A stretch of 64,000 nt of DNA from Polaromonas eurypsychrophila. GTDB lineage: Bacteria; Pseudomonadota; Gammaproteobacteria; Burkholderiales; Burkholderiaceae_C. Below the pieces are notes generated by a model, which worked only from the letters and a program-made list of their open reading frames with translations, ran no database searches and was not told where the DNA came from. A program made the translations under genes and the position numbers. The stretch lies in the NCBI RefSeq assembly GCF_014641715.1, contig NZ_BMIG01000002.1, positions 62,001-126,000 on the forward strand. Direction: 5' to 3'. Positions 52,584 through 62,041 of the stretch are shown in pieces (within the stretch, counting starts at the first letter, position 1; the number at the start of each line of letters is the position of its first letter).

Positions 52584-52604
52584 CGGAGTCTGCAACCGCT
52601 ACAG

Positions 52605-52652
52605 ATTTGATAGCTGCTTGCGCCCATCAGACATGGGCCACAGCCCGATTTT
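52605..52652 (-). repeat. Family A repeat copy A8
   Basis: Reverse orientation: TTTGATAGCTGCTTGCGCCC, then ATCAGACATGGGCCACAGCC. It follows family B copy B6 and ends about 10 bp before the gst stop. Confidence 0.75.
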
Positions 52653-52663
52653 ACTCTTGAAAC

Positions 52664-53290
52664 TCAGGAGGGCTGAGTGTCGATGAAACTCGGACGCTGC
52701 ACGAGCTTGTCATACAGCCGGGCCAGATTCGGGTGCGGCGTGCGCCAGTCGATCTGCGCAAAACGGAAATCCAGGTAGCCGAGCGCACAGCCGACAGCGA
52801 TGTCCGACAGGCTCAGGTGAATGCCGCTGCAAAACGGCTTGTCGCCCAGTCCGGTGCTCATGGCCTGCACGGTGTCGTCAATTTTTTTCATCTGGCGGTC
52901 TATCCACTCCTGACTGCGCTGCTTGTCGGTGCGGCCAGACCAGGTGGCTTCAAGCCGCGCCAGAATGGCCGCGTCCATCAGGCCATCGGCCAGCGCTTCC
53001 CAGGTTTTCACCTCGGCGCGCTCACGGCCCTGTACCGGAATCAGCTTGCCGACCGGCGACAGGGTTTCGAGGTATTCAACAATCACGCGCGAGTCGAAAA
53101 CAGCTTCTTCAGAGCCGTTGGAGCCTTCCATGACCAGGCAGGGCACCTTGCCCAGCGGGTTGGACTCGGACATGCTGGTGCCGGCCGCCCAGACGTCTTC
53201 AATGACGAAGTGGTAGTCGAGCTTTTTTTCGGCCATCACAATGCGCACCTTGCGCACATAGGGACTGCCGTTGGATCCGATGAGTTTCAT
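52664..53290 (-). CDS. Glutathione S-transferase family protein
   Basis: A 208-residue cytosolic GST. The N-terminal thioredoxin fold (KLIGSNGSPYVRKVRIVMAE, GKVPCLVMEGS with cis-Pro, FDSRVIVEYL) is followed by the helical C-terminal domain (HLSLSDIAVGCALGYLDFR). The SPYVRKV motif matches the beta/omega-like YfcF-type group common in betaproteobacteria. The ATG at 53290 gives this usual start; 15 extra codons upstream were rejected. It is divergent from purB, with a 17-bp palindrome between them. The substrate is unknown. Confidence 0.92.
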   Translation of the reverse strand: MKLIGSNGSPYVRKVRIVMAEKKLDYHFVIEDVWAAGTSMSESNPLGKVPCLVMEGSNGSEEAVFDSRVIVEYLETLSPVGKLIPVQGRERAEVKTWEALADGLMDAAILARLEATWSGRTDKQRSQEWIDRQMKKIDDTVQAMSTGLGDKPFCSGIHLSLSDIAVGCALGYLDFRFAQIDWRTPHPNLARLYDKLVQRPSFIDTQPS

Positions 53291-53351
53291 AGCTTTGGTT
53301 TTGTATCGTGGGCAGGAATGGGGTGTCTTTTGCATTCTATCGAGTAAGCCC

Positions 53352-53368
53352 CTAACGGTAACCGTTAG
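53352..53368. promoter_or_regulatory. Perfect palindrome between gst and purB
   Basis: CTAACGGTAACCGTTAG has 8-bp arms around one base. It lies 62 bp from the gst start and 60 bp from the purB start, so a regulator bound here could act on both genes. It is not followed by a T-run. Confidence 0.45.
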
Positions 53369-53397
53369 CCGCTGAAACTCGCCAAACCGTCGCGTAG

Positions 53398-54816
<1,419 letters not shown>

Positions 54817-54819
54817 CTA

Positions 54820-54913
54820 GCCCCCACGGTCGCACTTCGTGTAGCGCCCTGCTTCCCGAGGGGGCCGCTGCGCCTGCGAGCCGGCAGAGCCGGACCCGCG
54901 GCCCCGGCTTGGT
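54820..54913 (+). repeat. Interspersed repeat family B, copy B7 (short form)
   Basis: AGCCCCCACGGTCGCACTTC, CCGAGGGGGCCGCTGCGCCT, the hairpin CCGGC-AGA-GCCGG and GCGGCCCCGGCTTGG. It has the outer blocks of B2 but lacks the central nested hairpin. It lies between the convergent purB and DUF2007 genes. Confidence 0.8.
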
Positions 54914-54942
54914 TTCATAGCGTCGCGCTGTATCCGACAAGA

Positions 54943-55248
54943 CTAGACGGCCGGCATGCTGGCGCCGCAGTTCCAGCACTCTTCAAAGCCGCCCTCGACC
55001 ATTTCGCCACACGCGCACAGCCAGTGCCGCTGCGGCGGGTTCTGCAGGCTCTGCAGCAGCAGTTCGGCGCGTGGTTTTTCATGATCATGGGCCAGCCAGA
55101 TTTCGGGCTGGCACTGGTCGGGCGGCAGTTCGCCGGCGACGCTGCTGAGGAAATAGCGCTGCACACTGGCTGAGAAGCCGGCCTGCTGCAAGGCATCGGT
55201 CCACAGTGCTGCAATGGCAATATTGGGCGCGCGGGCAAGTCGGAGCAT
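54943..55248 (-). CDS. DUF2007 protein with C-terminal zinc ribbon
   Basis: A 101-residue protein. Residues 1-70 look like the DUF2007 fold (RLARAPNIAIAALWTDALQQ, AGFSASVQRYF, PEIWLAHDHEKPRAELLLQS). The end, WLCACGEMVEGGFEECWNCG, is a rubredoxin-like zinc ribbon with two CxCG/CxxCG pairs. The family is small and its role is not established. The ATG is followed upstream almost at once (4 bp) by the MITE-like element. Any ribosome-binding site must therefore come from the element end (GGGAACAGGCCCTAG). Confidence 0.82.
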   Translation of the reverse strand: MLRLARAPNIAIAALWTDALQQAGFSASVQRYFLSSVAGELPPDQCQPEIWLAHDHEKPRAELLLQSLQNPPQRHWLCACGEMVEGGFEECWNCGASMPAV

Positions 55249-55251
55249 CTA

Positions 55252-55517
55252 GGGCCTGTTCCCACTATTTATACAAGTTCGAACGGGGTGAAAACAGTGG
55301 CAATCTAGGCGCGCGGCGACACCCAGACCGGGCGTGTGGGTTAGGAGTGCAACAACGAGTGGCGCTGTTCTCACCCCCGTTCCCTTCGGGTTGCGGCCAA
55401 AAAGGCCATGCGCAGTGTTGCAAAGCCTGGCCGGGCGCCGGCCAGGCTGCTTTTTGCGCCTCGCGCATGACCTTTTTGACTCGCAACGCATCTTGCATAA
55501 ATAGTGGGGACAGGCCC
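55252..55517. mobile_element. MITE-like element, copy 2
   Basis: A 266-bp element. The left end is GGGCCTGTTCCCACTATTTA then TACAAG. The right end, read inwards on the other strand, is GGGCCTGTCCCCACTATTTA then TGCAAG. The interior shares GTGCAACAACGAGTGGCG, CCAAAAAGGCCATGC and GACCTTTTTGACTCGCAACG with copy 1. There is no coding capacity. It lies 4 bp upstream of the DUF2007 start codon. Confidence 0.85.
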
Positions 55518-55538
55518 AAGTTTACTCCTGTACTCCTG

Positions 55539-55592
55539 AATTGATAGCTGCTTGCGCCCATTCGATAAGGGCTAGAGGCCGAAAAGGCTCTA
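55539..55592 (-). repeat. Family A repeat copy A9
   Basis: Reverse orientation: AATTGATAGCTGCTTGCGCC, then CATTCGATAAGGGCTAGAGG and CCGAAAAGGCTCTAA. It fills the gap between the MITE-like element and the DUF1289 gene stop. Confidence 0.75.
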
Positions 55593-55601
55593 AGATTCTG
55601 C

Positions 55602-56033
55602 TCAAGCCGAATCTGGCGGTGCGTCCTTTTTTTCCAGCGCACGGTCAGCATAACGGCCAAAGCGCCAGGCGGTGTCTTCCTGTGTGATGCGCCGCCATGT
55701 GGCGCGTTTTTCTACCGGGTTCATCTCGGGCCAGTGCTGGACTTCCTCAAAAGTGCGGCCGCAGCCTTTGCACAGGTCGTCGCCCTGGCTGGTAGAGCAG
55801 ATGGCGATGCAGGGCGTGTCGGCGGTGGTGTCGTACCAGGCGCGCCAGGCCGCCATGGCCTTGGGCGGAAAACCCGTCTCGTCGGCCTCATCCTCATGGT
55901 AGAAAACCATCAGCGCATAGACCTCGGCCAGTGCCCGCAACTCGGGCGCCAGTGTGACGCCGTCGGGCGAAGGTTTTTTCTCGCGCCAGTGGTTGATGGC
56001 GGCTTCAATGTCGGTGATGTGGATGCCAGGCAT
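55602..56033 (-). CDS. DUF3717-DUF1289 protein
   Basis: A 143-residue protein made of two small conserved domains: DUF3717 at the N terminus (IHITDIEAAINHWREKKPS) and DUF1289 at the C terminus (TPCIAICSTSQGDDLCKGCG, then RTFEEVQHWPEMNPVEKRAT). Four cysteines in the second part suggest metal binding. Both families are of unknown function; the two-domain layout is common in Comamonadaceae. The ATG at 56033 is used because DUF3717 begins there. Confidence 0.88.
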   Translation of the reverse strand: MPGIHITDIEAAINHWREKKPSPDGVTLAPELRALAEVYALMVFYHEDEADETGFPPKAMAAWRAWYDTTADTPCIAICSTSQGDDLCKGCGRTFEEVQHWPEMNPVEKRATWRRITQEDTAWRFGRYADRALEKKDAPPDSA

Positions 56034-56235
56034 GCGGGGCGATGCAATCGAAAAAAGAAAAATCGAAGCTGAAAAACCAGGCGGCGCTTCAAAGCGGTGT
56101 CGGCTTGTTTCCGCCCAGGCTCCCAGGCCACGAATGATAGGCCAAGCCTGCGTCCATGCCGTATCCCGGGCTCTTTTCCCGCCACGACCCGCCTAACTTT
56201 TGCAAAAATTTGCAATTTGTTGTCAAATACAGGAT

Positions 56236-56400
56236 TCCGAAGGGGAGTAACTCCCTCGTCCGGCCCGATCGGGATCGTCCCGCCGCCAGACGTTCAGCAA
56301 GTCGTCATTACGAAGTTCACACTTCCGGCTTGCTGGGCATGCAGCGCATTGCATGTCGAGCCAGACCTTCGATTGAAACCTGAACAGGTTTGATCGAGGC
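56236..56400 (+). ncRNA. yybP-ykoY (manganese) riboswitch
   Basis: GGGGAGTAACTCCC (56242-56255) is the 5' signature of the yybP-ykoY family. GTCGTC follows near 56301, then CAGACCTTCG (56362-56371) as the 3' signature. The bound Mn2+ sits between these loops in known structures. The hairpin CGATTGAAACCTG/CAGGTTTGATCG (56370-56396) just after is a possible expression platform. It lies 105 bp upstream of a TerC gene, the usual target. The 56,034-56,235 part upstream is a promoter region for both directions with no other feature seen. Confidence 0.88.
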
Positions 56401-56504
56401 GTCGCGGCAACCATTCCGCCCCTCTCCAACCTTGTCTGGTTTTTAACGAAGCCGGAAGTCCGCCCGCCGGATTTCCATGTCGCAACCTGACGTGAAAGTG
56501 TGAA

Positions 56505-57233
56505 ATGGAATTATTCTCAACACCCTGGTGGTCTGCCCTGCTGGCCATCATCCTGATTGACCTGGTCCTGGCCGGCGACAACGCCATCGTGATCGCTCTG
56601 GCGGCGCGCAACCTGCCGCCGCACCTGCAGAAAAAAGCCATTGCCTGGGGCACCGTCGGCGCCATCGTTGTGCGCTCGGTCATGACCGTCGGTGTGGTCT
56701 GGCTGCTCAAGATTCCGGGCCTGATGCTGGTTGGCGGCTTGGGCCTGCTCTGGATTGCCTACAAACTACTGGCAGACCAGGGTGACAAGGAACACGACGG
56801 CCCGGTGGCCAGCACCTTTTGGGGGGCTATGAAAACCATTGTGATCGCCGATGCGCTGATGGGCGTGGACAACGTATTGGGTGTGGCCGGCGCGGCCAAC
56901 GGCTCGTTTGACCTGGTGGTCATCGGTTTGCTGATCAGCATCCCGATCGTGGTGTTTGGCAGCACCATGGTGCTCAAGCTGGTCGAGCGCTTCCCTATGA
57001 TCATCAACATCGGTGCTGCGGTTCTAGCCTTCACAGCTGCAAGTATGGTTGTCAGCGAACCGCTGCTGGATGTCATCTACGGTGGACCTGACTCGGCCGT
57101 GGGCGCTGCGACCCTGCACCGCCTGGCCGAGTGGGGCACCTACGCCCTGGCCGTCGCCGGCGTGCTGGGCGCCGGATGGTGGGCGACCCGTCGCCGCAAA
57201 ACCTCCGATGACAACAAGTTGGTTGCAGAATAA
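56505..57233 (+). CDS. TerC family membrane protein (likely Mn2+ exporter)
   Basis: A 242-residue inner-membrane protein with about seven helices. LLAIILIDLVLAGDNAIVIA (about 10-30) with its buried Asp pair is the TerC signature, repeated in IVIADALMGVDNVLGVAGAA near 120. TerC/Alx/MntY-type proteins export manganese and help load secreted metalloproteins. The manganese riboswitch in its leader supports this assignment: high Mn2+ should raise expression. The C terminus is a short charged tail. The next gene starts 96 bp on. Confidence 0.93.
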   Translation: MELFSTPWWSALLAIILIDLVLAGDNAIVIALAARNLPPHLQKKAIAWGTVGAIVVRSVMTVGVVWLLKIPGLMLVGGLGLLWIAYKLLADQGDKEHDGPVASTFWGAMKTIVIADALMGVDNVLGVAGAANGSFDLVVIGLLISIPIVVFGSTMVLKLVERFPMIINIGAAVLAFTAASMVVSEPLLDVIYGGPDSAVGAATLHRLAEWGTYALAVAGVLGAGWWATRRRKTSDDNKLVAE

Positions 57234-57329
57234 ACCATCACTGGGCAAGATGCGGCGGTCCGACCGGCCGTTGCATCGCAGCCTGGGCGCTAGAGAGTCC
57301 GCACGAACACGCACAACCGGGGAAACTTT

Positions 57330-57779
57330 ATGGACAACATGATTGTGTACGTCGACGAGGCCGCCTATGCGTTGACGATGTTGACGCCCATGCTGCCGGT
57401 GGGCAAGTCACGTAGCCCCGTCCGCTGGATCGTGGTCGGCTGTGCCCCCCGAGTCACCCACCACGTAAGTAAATGGGTTACGCACAGTGCACGCCAGAGC
57501 TGGCGCAGCAAGTGGGCCAACAAAGTCTTTTCTCAGGTCGTTCCCCGGCTGCAAGGCCCCGGCGACTCGGTGATCACCCAGGTCGCCAGCGGTCCGCTGT
57601 GCGATTTGACGGAGGCACTGATGGCGCAATATGGTGCAAGTCGCGTGCTGGACGCGCGCCGCCCCAAAGTCGGCAACGAATATCAACCGGTCACGCGCCA
57701 GCACCCGCCGGAGGTGCGGGGTCTGTGGAGTTATGTCGCCATGATGGCAAGCACCGGCATGTTGCTGACGGCGGACTGA
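57330..57779 (+). CDS. Conserved hypothetical protein downstream of TerC
   Basis: A 149-residue protein not assigned to a family I know. MDNMIVYVDEAAYALTMLTP opens with a beta strand, and WIVVGCAPRVTHHVSKWVTH is followed by a basic stretch (SARQSWRSKWANKV). The middle (GDSVITQVASGPLCDLTEAL) could form a nucleotide- or ligand-binding strand-loop. The ATG has GGGGAA at a proper distance. The amino-acid pattern resembles the USP-like alpha/beta proteins, but this is weak. It may be co-transcribed with terC. Confidence 0.68.
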   Translation: MDNMIVYVDEAAYALTMLTPMLPVGKSRSPVRWIVVGCAPRVTHHVSKWVTHSARQSWRSKWANKVFSQVVPRLQGPGDSVITQVASGPLCDLTEALMAQYGASRVLDARRPKVGNEYQPVTRQHPPEVRGLWSYVAMMASTGMLLTAD

Positions 57780-57854
57780 ATCGAGCGGATATCTCCCGGA
57801 AGGGCCTCTTTGTCTTGCCGGCCAGCAAGCGGCGCGGGTGCTATTCTTGCGTCC

Positions 57855-58205
57855 ATGAAACTCATCATCAAATGGCTTCTCAGCGCTGCCGCCCTGCTGG
57901 CGGTGGCTTATCTATATTCCGGTGTCACCGTCACCAGCGTCCCCGCTGCGCTGCTCGCGGCGGCAGTGCTGGGCGCGCTCAACACCGTCGTGCGTCCGAT
58001 CCTCGTACTGCTGACGTTGCCGGTGACGCTGGTCACGCTGGGGCTGTTCCTGTTCGTCATCAACGCCTTGATGTTCTGGGCGGCGGCCAGCCTGCTCAGC
58101 GGCCTGCATGTCACTGGCTTCGTGGCGGCCCTGATTGGTTCGCTGATTTACTCACTGCTGCAGCTAGCGATCGAGTTTCTCCTGGAGCGCCTGTTCGCGA
58201 AGTAA
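57855..58205 (+). CDS. Phage holin family / YvlD-like membrane protein
   Basis: A 116-residue protein with four hydrophobic helices (LIIKWLLSAAALLAVAYLYS, ALLAAAVLGALNTVVRPILV, LPVTLVTLGLFLFVINALMF, FVAALIGSLIYSLLQLAIEF). The block GALNTVVRPILVLLTLPVTL with NALMFW is the signature of PF04020 (YvlD, 'holin-like'). Despite the name it is a chromosomal envelope protein, often tied to stress responses. The last 42 bp overlap the convergent protease gene. Confidence 0.88.
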   Translation: MKLIIKWLLSAAALLAVAYLYSGVTVTSVPAALLAAAVLGALNTVVRPILVLLTLPVTLVTLGLFLFVINALMFWAAASLLSGLHVTGFVAALIGSLIYSLLQLAIEFLLERLFAK

Positions 58206-59723
58206 CTGGTCGATTTCGCGCGCACGGGTATCAATGATCGAGCCGTCAATGTGCGCGCTGGCGCCGGAGCCGGTGTCGCGCCCGCTGCGCATCAGGTCCT
58301 GCGCCGCCTTGAAGCGGTCCCGCGCTGCGCCGTAGTCAAGTTGTGCCACGCGGCTTTCTGCGTCAGCCCGAATCGCCCGGAGGGTCTGTCCCTGCTGACC
58401 CTGGGCCGTCGCCAGCAGCTGCCAGGCCATCGCATCTTTGGGATGGGTGCTGACCCAGCTCTGCAGGCGGTCCGACACATCCTGCGGGCGACCCACCGCC
58501 AGGTCGGCCTGCGACTGCAGCAGGACCGCCGCCCGGCTGTTACCGGTGACCAGTTTGGGGGCCTGCGCCGCACGCCCCGCTGCAATATCAATTTCCAGCG
58601 ACAACAGTTCAAGCGCATTGGCCATCGATGGACTTCCGGCCGCCGCTGTTTTCAGTTTGTCGGTCAGGCTGCGTGCCTGGGTGTGCTCGCGCAGGCGGGC
58701 GGCCGCCAGAGCGCCCGCGTACAAAGCGCCCGCATCTCGCGGCTTCAAACTCTCGGCTGCAGATGAGGGAACGCGCTGCGCCTCGGCCAACAACAGGCGC
58801 AAGGCATCCACACTGGCATCACCCAGCACGCGAGCGCGCGCCGCCATCATCGCGTGAACCACGCGCGCGCGGCCGCCCTCTCCGGAAACCGAAGGGGGTG
58901 CAGGTCCCTCCAGCTGCAACCGGCCTTTGGCGTCACCGATGCGCTCCGTGGTCAGGGGGTGACTGCGCAGGTAGGGATATGAGCCGTTGTCGTTGAGCCG
59001 CGAGGCCTGCTGCAACTTGTCAAACATGGTCGCAAAACCCTGCTTTTCAAAGCCGGCATCGGCCATCACGCCAAAACCCACCCGGTCGGCCTCGCGTTCC
59101 ATGTCACGGGAAAAGTTGAGCTGGTTCTGCACCGCGATCGCCTGCCCCCCGGCGATGGCAGCGTTCGCGGCATCGGCATTTTTGCTGGCGGCCATCATGC
59201 CCAGGATCATGGCGGCAAGCACCCACGGCATTTGCTGGCTCTGCTTGCTCATCAGGCGGGAAATATGCCGCTGCGTCACATGGCTCAACTCGTGCGCGAG
59301 CACGGAGGCCAGCTCGTCCCGGCTTTCCACGACAGCAATCAGGCCGAGGTGCACGCCCAGATAACCGCCAGGCAAGGCAAAGGCATTGATGGTGCGGTTG
59401 CGTATCAGCATGACCTCCCAGGCGAAGCGCTCCTCCAGCTCGACACCGAGTTCGCCGCGGGCGCGCGCTGCCGTCATCAGGGGCTGCCAGATGCTTTGCA
59501 GGTAGTCGCCGAGCACCGGATCGTCCAGGTAATCCGGGTCGCGGTAAATGCTGCTGGCGATCCGGTCGCCCAGGCGTCTCTCCGCACTGGCCGGCAACTC
59601 CGATGTATCGCCCAGCACGGGCAAGGAGCCGCCGGAACGAACCGGCGCCTGGGCTTGCGAAAGACCAGCAAATGCTATCAAAAATATAGCGGCTAACGCA
59701 TATAAACTATGGGCTAGAGGCAT
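58164..59723 (-). CDS. bepA: M48 metalloprotease/chaperone, BepA-like
   Basis: A 519-residue periplasmic zinc protease. A signal peptide (residues 1-25) is followed by the M48 domain with H144-E145-LS-H148 in LAHELSHVTQRHIS and the third ligand in READRVGFG (about 202). The C-terminal half consists of TPR-like helices (ALELLSLEIDIAAGRAAQAP and AMAWQLLATAQGQQGQTLRA). BepA degrades or helps assemble outer-membrane proteins such as LptD. The first 18 codons (MPLAHSLYALAAIFLIAF) are family A repeat sequence. The ATG at 59723 was chosen; a TTG 15 codons upstream would place charged residues before the signal. It overlaps the convergent gene by 42 bp. Confidence 0.92.
   Translation of the reverse strand: MPLAHSLYALAAIFLIAFAGLSQAQAPVRSGGSLPVLGDTSELPASAERRLGDRIASSIYRDPDYLDDPVLGDYLQSIWQPLMTAARARGELGVELEERFAWEVMLIRNRTINAFALPGGYLGVHLGLIAVVESRDELASVLAHELSHVTQRHISRLMSKQSQQMPWVLAAMILGMMAASKNADAANAAIAGGQAIAVQNQLNFSRDMEREADRVGFGVMADAGFEKQGFATMFDKLQQASRLNDNGSYPYLRSHPLTTERIGDAKGRLQLEGPAPPSVSGEGGRARVVHAMMAARARVLGDASVDALRLLLAEAQRVPSSAAESLKPRDAGALYAGALAAARLREHTQARSLTDKLKTAAAGSPSMANALELLSLEIDIAAGRAAQAPKLVTGNSRAAVLLQSQADLAVGRPQDVSDRLQSWVSTHPKDAMAWQLLATAQGQQGQTLRAIRADAESRVAQLDYGAARDRFKAAQDLMRSGRDTGSGASAHIDGSIIDTRAREIDQLLREQALQEKLDR
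59670..59722 (-). repeat. Family A repeat copy A10, forming the bepA signal peptide
   Basis: On the minus strand: GCCTCTAGCCCATAGTTTAT, then GCGTTAGCCGCTATATTTTT and GATAGCA. The order of blocks (CTAGCCCAT, GCTAT, TTTTTGATAGCA) equals intergenic copies A7-A9. It starts one base into the bepA start codon and is read in frame. Confidence 0.7.
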
Positions 59724-59965
59724 TTTTTTCTTGATAAATTCGGAAGGAGTCAATGGAAACAAAGGCAATCACCCCGGTAGTGTTCAGATCAAGCAAGGCC
59801 GCCACCGGACCGGCCAGCACCCGGCGCCGACGCCAACGCGGCGTCAACAACACCGGCAGGTCCTGAACGGGGCTTTGGGTCACGCCGGTCTGTCCAGCGC
59901 GATGACCTGGGACGTGATGAACATGCTCTTATGATGAAGGATGCTTGTAAAGGTTTCGTAACAGT

Positions 59966-60448
59966 ATGACCACAACTTCAACACTCACGCATTTTGATGG
60001 GCAAGGCCAGGCGCACATGGTGGATGTCGCCGCAAAACCCGACACACACCGGGTCGCGGTGGCACAAGGCCGTATTTTCATGACGACTGCCACCCTGGCC
60101 ATCATCCTCGACGGCACGGCAAAAAAAGGCGACGTACTCGGGATCGCTCGAATTGCCGGCATCATGGCCGCTAAAAAAACCAGCGACCTGATTCCGCTGT
60201 GCCACCCACTGGCCTTGACCCGCGTGGCGCTTGAGTTCAGCGCCGATGGGGCCAGCATCAGCTGCCTCGCCACCGTTGAAACCGTCGGCCCCACCGGTGT
60301 GGAGATGGAAGCATTAACCGCAGTACAAATAGCATTGCTGACAATTTACGACATGTGCAAGGCGGTGGACCGAGCCATGGTCATCACCGATGTCAAATTG
60401 CTGGAAAAACACGGTGGTAAATCAGGCAGTTTTGTGGCCACGGCGTGA
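59966..60448 (+). CDS. moaC: Cyclic pyranopterin monophosphate synthase MoaC
   Basis: A 160-residue enzyme that converts the MoaA product to cyclic pyranopterin monophosphate in molybdenum-cofactor synthesis. The motifs are [60 protein letters not shown] and [16 protein letters not shown], including the catalytic Asp and Lys of the family. The length is normal. It starts 243 bp from the divergent bepA start. That interval shows no Moco riboswitch. It is convergent with the PglL-like gene, 13 bp apart. Confidence 0.95.
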   Translation: MTTTSTLTHFDGQGQAHMVDVAAKPDTHRVAVAQGRIFMTTATLAIILDGTAKKGDVLGIARIAGIMAAKKTSDLIPLCHPLALTRVALEFSADGASISCLATVETVGPTGVEMEALTAVQIALLTIYDMCKAVDRAMVITDVKLLEKHGGKSGSFVATA

Positions 60449-60461
60449 GGGCACGCCAGTC

Positions 60462-61976
60462 TCAATTCGCCGGTCCGGTCGGTATGATCTGGGCCCGACG
60501 CCATTGCGCATGGTTTTTCGGGAAGGCCGCACGGTAGCGGGCCAGGTGCAGCAAGGCTTCATCGTCGCGCCGCAGCATGACGGCACTTTCAATCACCTTT
60601 TCGATCACCCTGGGCTCGGGCGAGTAGTGCAGCAACTCAATGCCCAGCGCGTAGATCTGTAGCGCATTCGCGGGGGTCAGCGGTGTCAGACTCAGCGCCG
60701 CGAAGTCGAACTCGTGCCGGAACAAGTACGTGTCACGAATTTTCTCCAAGGTGTTTTCGCGATAAGCGGCATCGCGCTGGGCCGGCACCAGATAAATTTG
60801 GCTGACCCGGCGGTAATCCCAGGCGGCGTAGGCAGCCACCGTCAGCATCAGCGCCGCTGTCGCGGCCAGAAAATAATTGACACGCACCTGGCTTGTTTCG
60901 ACGCCTGCTTGCGGGGGCGATGTGGGGTCATGTCGCTGTCGCGTTGTCCAGAGCAGGTACACACACAGGCCGAAGGCCATTTGAAACGGTCCATACCACA
61001 AGGGGTATTCAAGCAGGCTGTGCAGCAGGATAATCGCGAGTACGCCCCAGGCCATTTGGCGCGTCGGATCAGTTTCACACCAGGACCGAGCCTGCAAAAC
61101 CAGCCAACCGGCGATACCGCAAAACAGCATCGCCACAGGAATGCCCAACTCCACCGCCAAATGCAAAGGCAGGTTGTGCGCATTGTCCAGAATGTCGCAA
61201 AAGCGCTGGCCGGCATACAGGGTCGTGTAGTGCGCATAATCGAGTTCACCCCAACCCCAGCCAAGCCATGGCTTTTGGGCAATCAGGTGCAGCACGTTGG
61301 ACCAGAGCGTTAGGCGGCTGGTACAACCCGCATCGCCGTCCCGCAGGCGGGCAAGCGCACCTTGTCCCTGCAACTCGAACCCCGCCAGCCACGGCAAGGC
61401 CAGCAGCGCAAGCGCATAAATGAACACCGCCGTCAGCAATACCCGCCGTGCAGCTGGCTGACGCCATGCACCCCACACACCGCACAACACGCACAGCAAG
61501 AATAGCTGCAGCAAACCGGTCCGTGACGACGAGGCGGCATTGCCGGCCGCAAACAAAGCCGCGCCAAGCAGCGGCAACCACTTTCGATGTGGCGCAACGC
61601 GGCTGGTTGCCACCAACCACACCAGCGCCACCAGAGACAGATTGGTCAGGCTCGCAAATTGATTGCGCTGACGCAGGTTGGCAAACGCCTCCCCCGTGCT
61701 GGGCAAGCTCATCCAGGGTGAAAAGTAGGCCGCCACCCCAAAGTACTGGCACAAACCGATCACGCTACTGAGCGCCCCTGCAAGCAGCCAGGCCTCAGCA
61801 ATGACGGGTGCCCAGCTTCGGGCACTTGGGCGCTCATGGTGAACACCCCACATCCCTGCCAATGCGGCAAAACAGCCCCAAGAAAACAGCCATGGCAGCA
61901 CAGCAGGCGAGGGCCCTGGCGCAAACGGATTTAACCAAGGCAGGACCAGCAAACTGAACGCGACGACGGGCAACAT
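60462..61976 (-). CDS. PglL-type O-oligosaccharyltransferase (Wzy/O-antigen ligase family)
   Basis: A 504-residue inner-membrane enzyme with about 12 helices. The start is LVLPWLNPFAPGPSPAVLPW, the WLNPF motif common to PglL proteins. NQFASLTNLSLVALVWLVA and the periplasmic loop with WLGWGWGELDYAHY and NAHNLPLHLAVELGIPVAM (His in AHNLPLHL) follow. The C-terminal 120 residues are a soluble domain (DUF3366/Wzy_C_2 type). Such enzymes transfer oligosaccharide from undecaprenyl phosphate to Ser of pilin. It stands third after pilA and the TfpZ-type gene. The ATG at 61976 is used (an adjacent TTG is at 61979). Confidence 0.88.
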   Translation of the reverse strand: MLPVVAFSLLVLPWLNPFAPGPSPAVLPWLFSWGCFAALAGMWGVHHERPSARSWAPVIAEAWLLAGALSSVIGLCQYFGVAAYFSPWMSLPSTGEAFANLRQRNQFASLTNLSLVALVWLVATSRVAPHRKWLPLLGAALFAAGNAASSSRTGLLQLFLLCVLCGVWGAWRQPAARRVLLTAVFIYALALLALPWLAGFELQGQGALARLRDGDAGCTSRLTLWSNVLHLIAQKPWLGWGWGELDYAHYTTLYAGQRFCDILDNAHNLPLHLAVELGIPVAMLFCGIAGWLVLQARSWCETDPTRQMAWGVLAIILLHSLLEYPLWYGPFQMAFGLCVYLLWTTRQRHDPTSPPQAGVETSQVRVNYFLAATAALMLTVAAYAAWDYRRVSQIYLVPAQRDAAYRENTLEKIRDTYLFRHEFDFAALSLTPLTPANALQIYALGIELLHYSPEPRVIEKVIESAVMLRRDDEALLHLARYRAAFPKNHAQWRRAQIIPTGPAN

Positions 61977-62041
61977 CAAAATAATGTCAGAGGATCGAGA
62001 CGCGGAGGTTCACAGGCGAGCCTCCAAAGCCAGTGGCACCA

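Noticed and set aside
60317..60345. Family A match inside moaC
   Set aside because: Only ACAAATAGCATTGCTGACA is similar, and the encoded residues agree with ordinary MoaC, so no insertion is needed.
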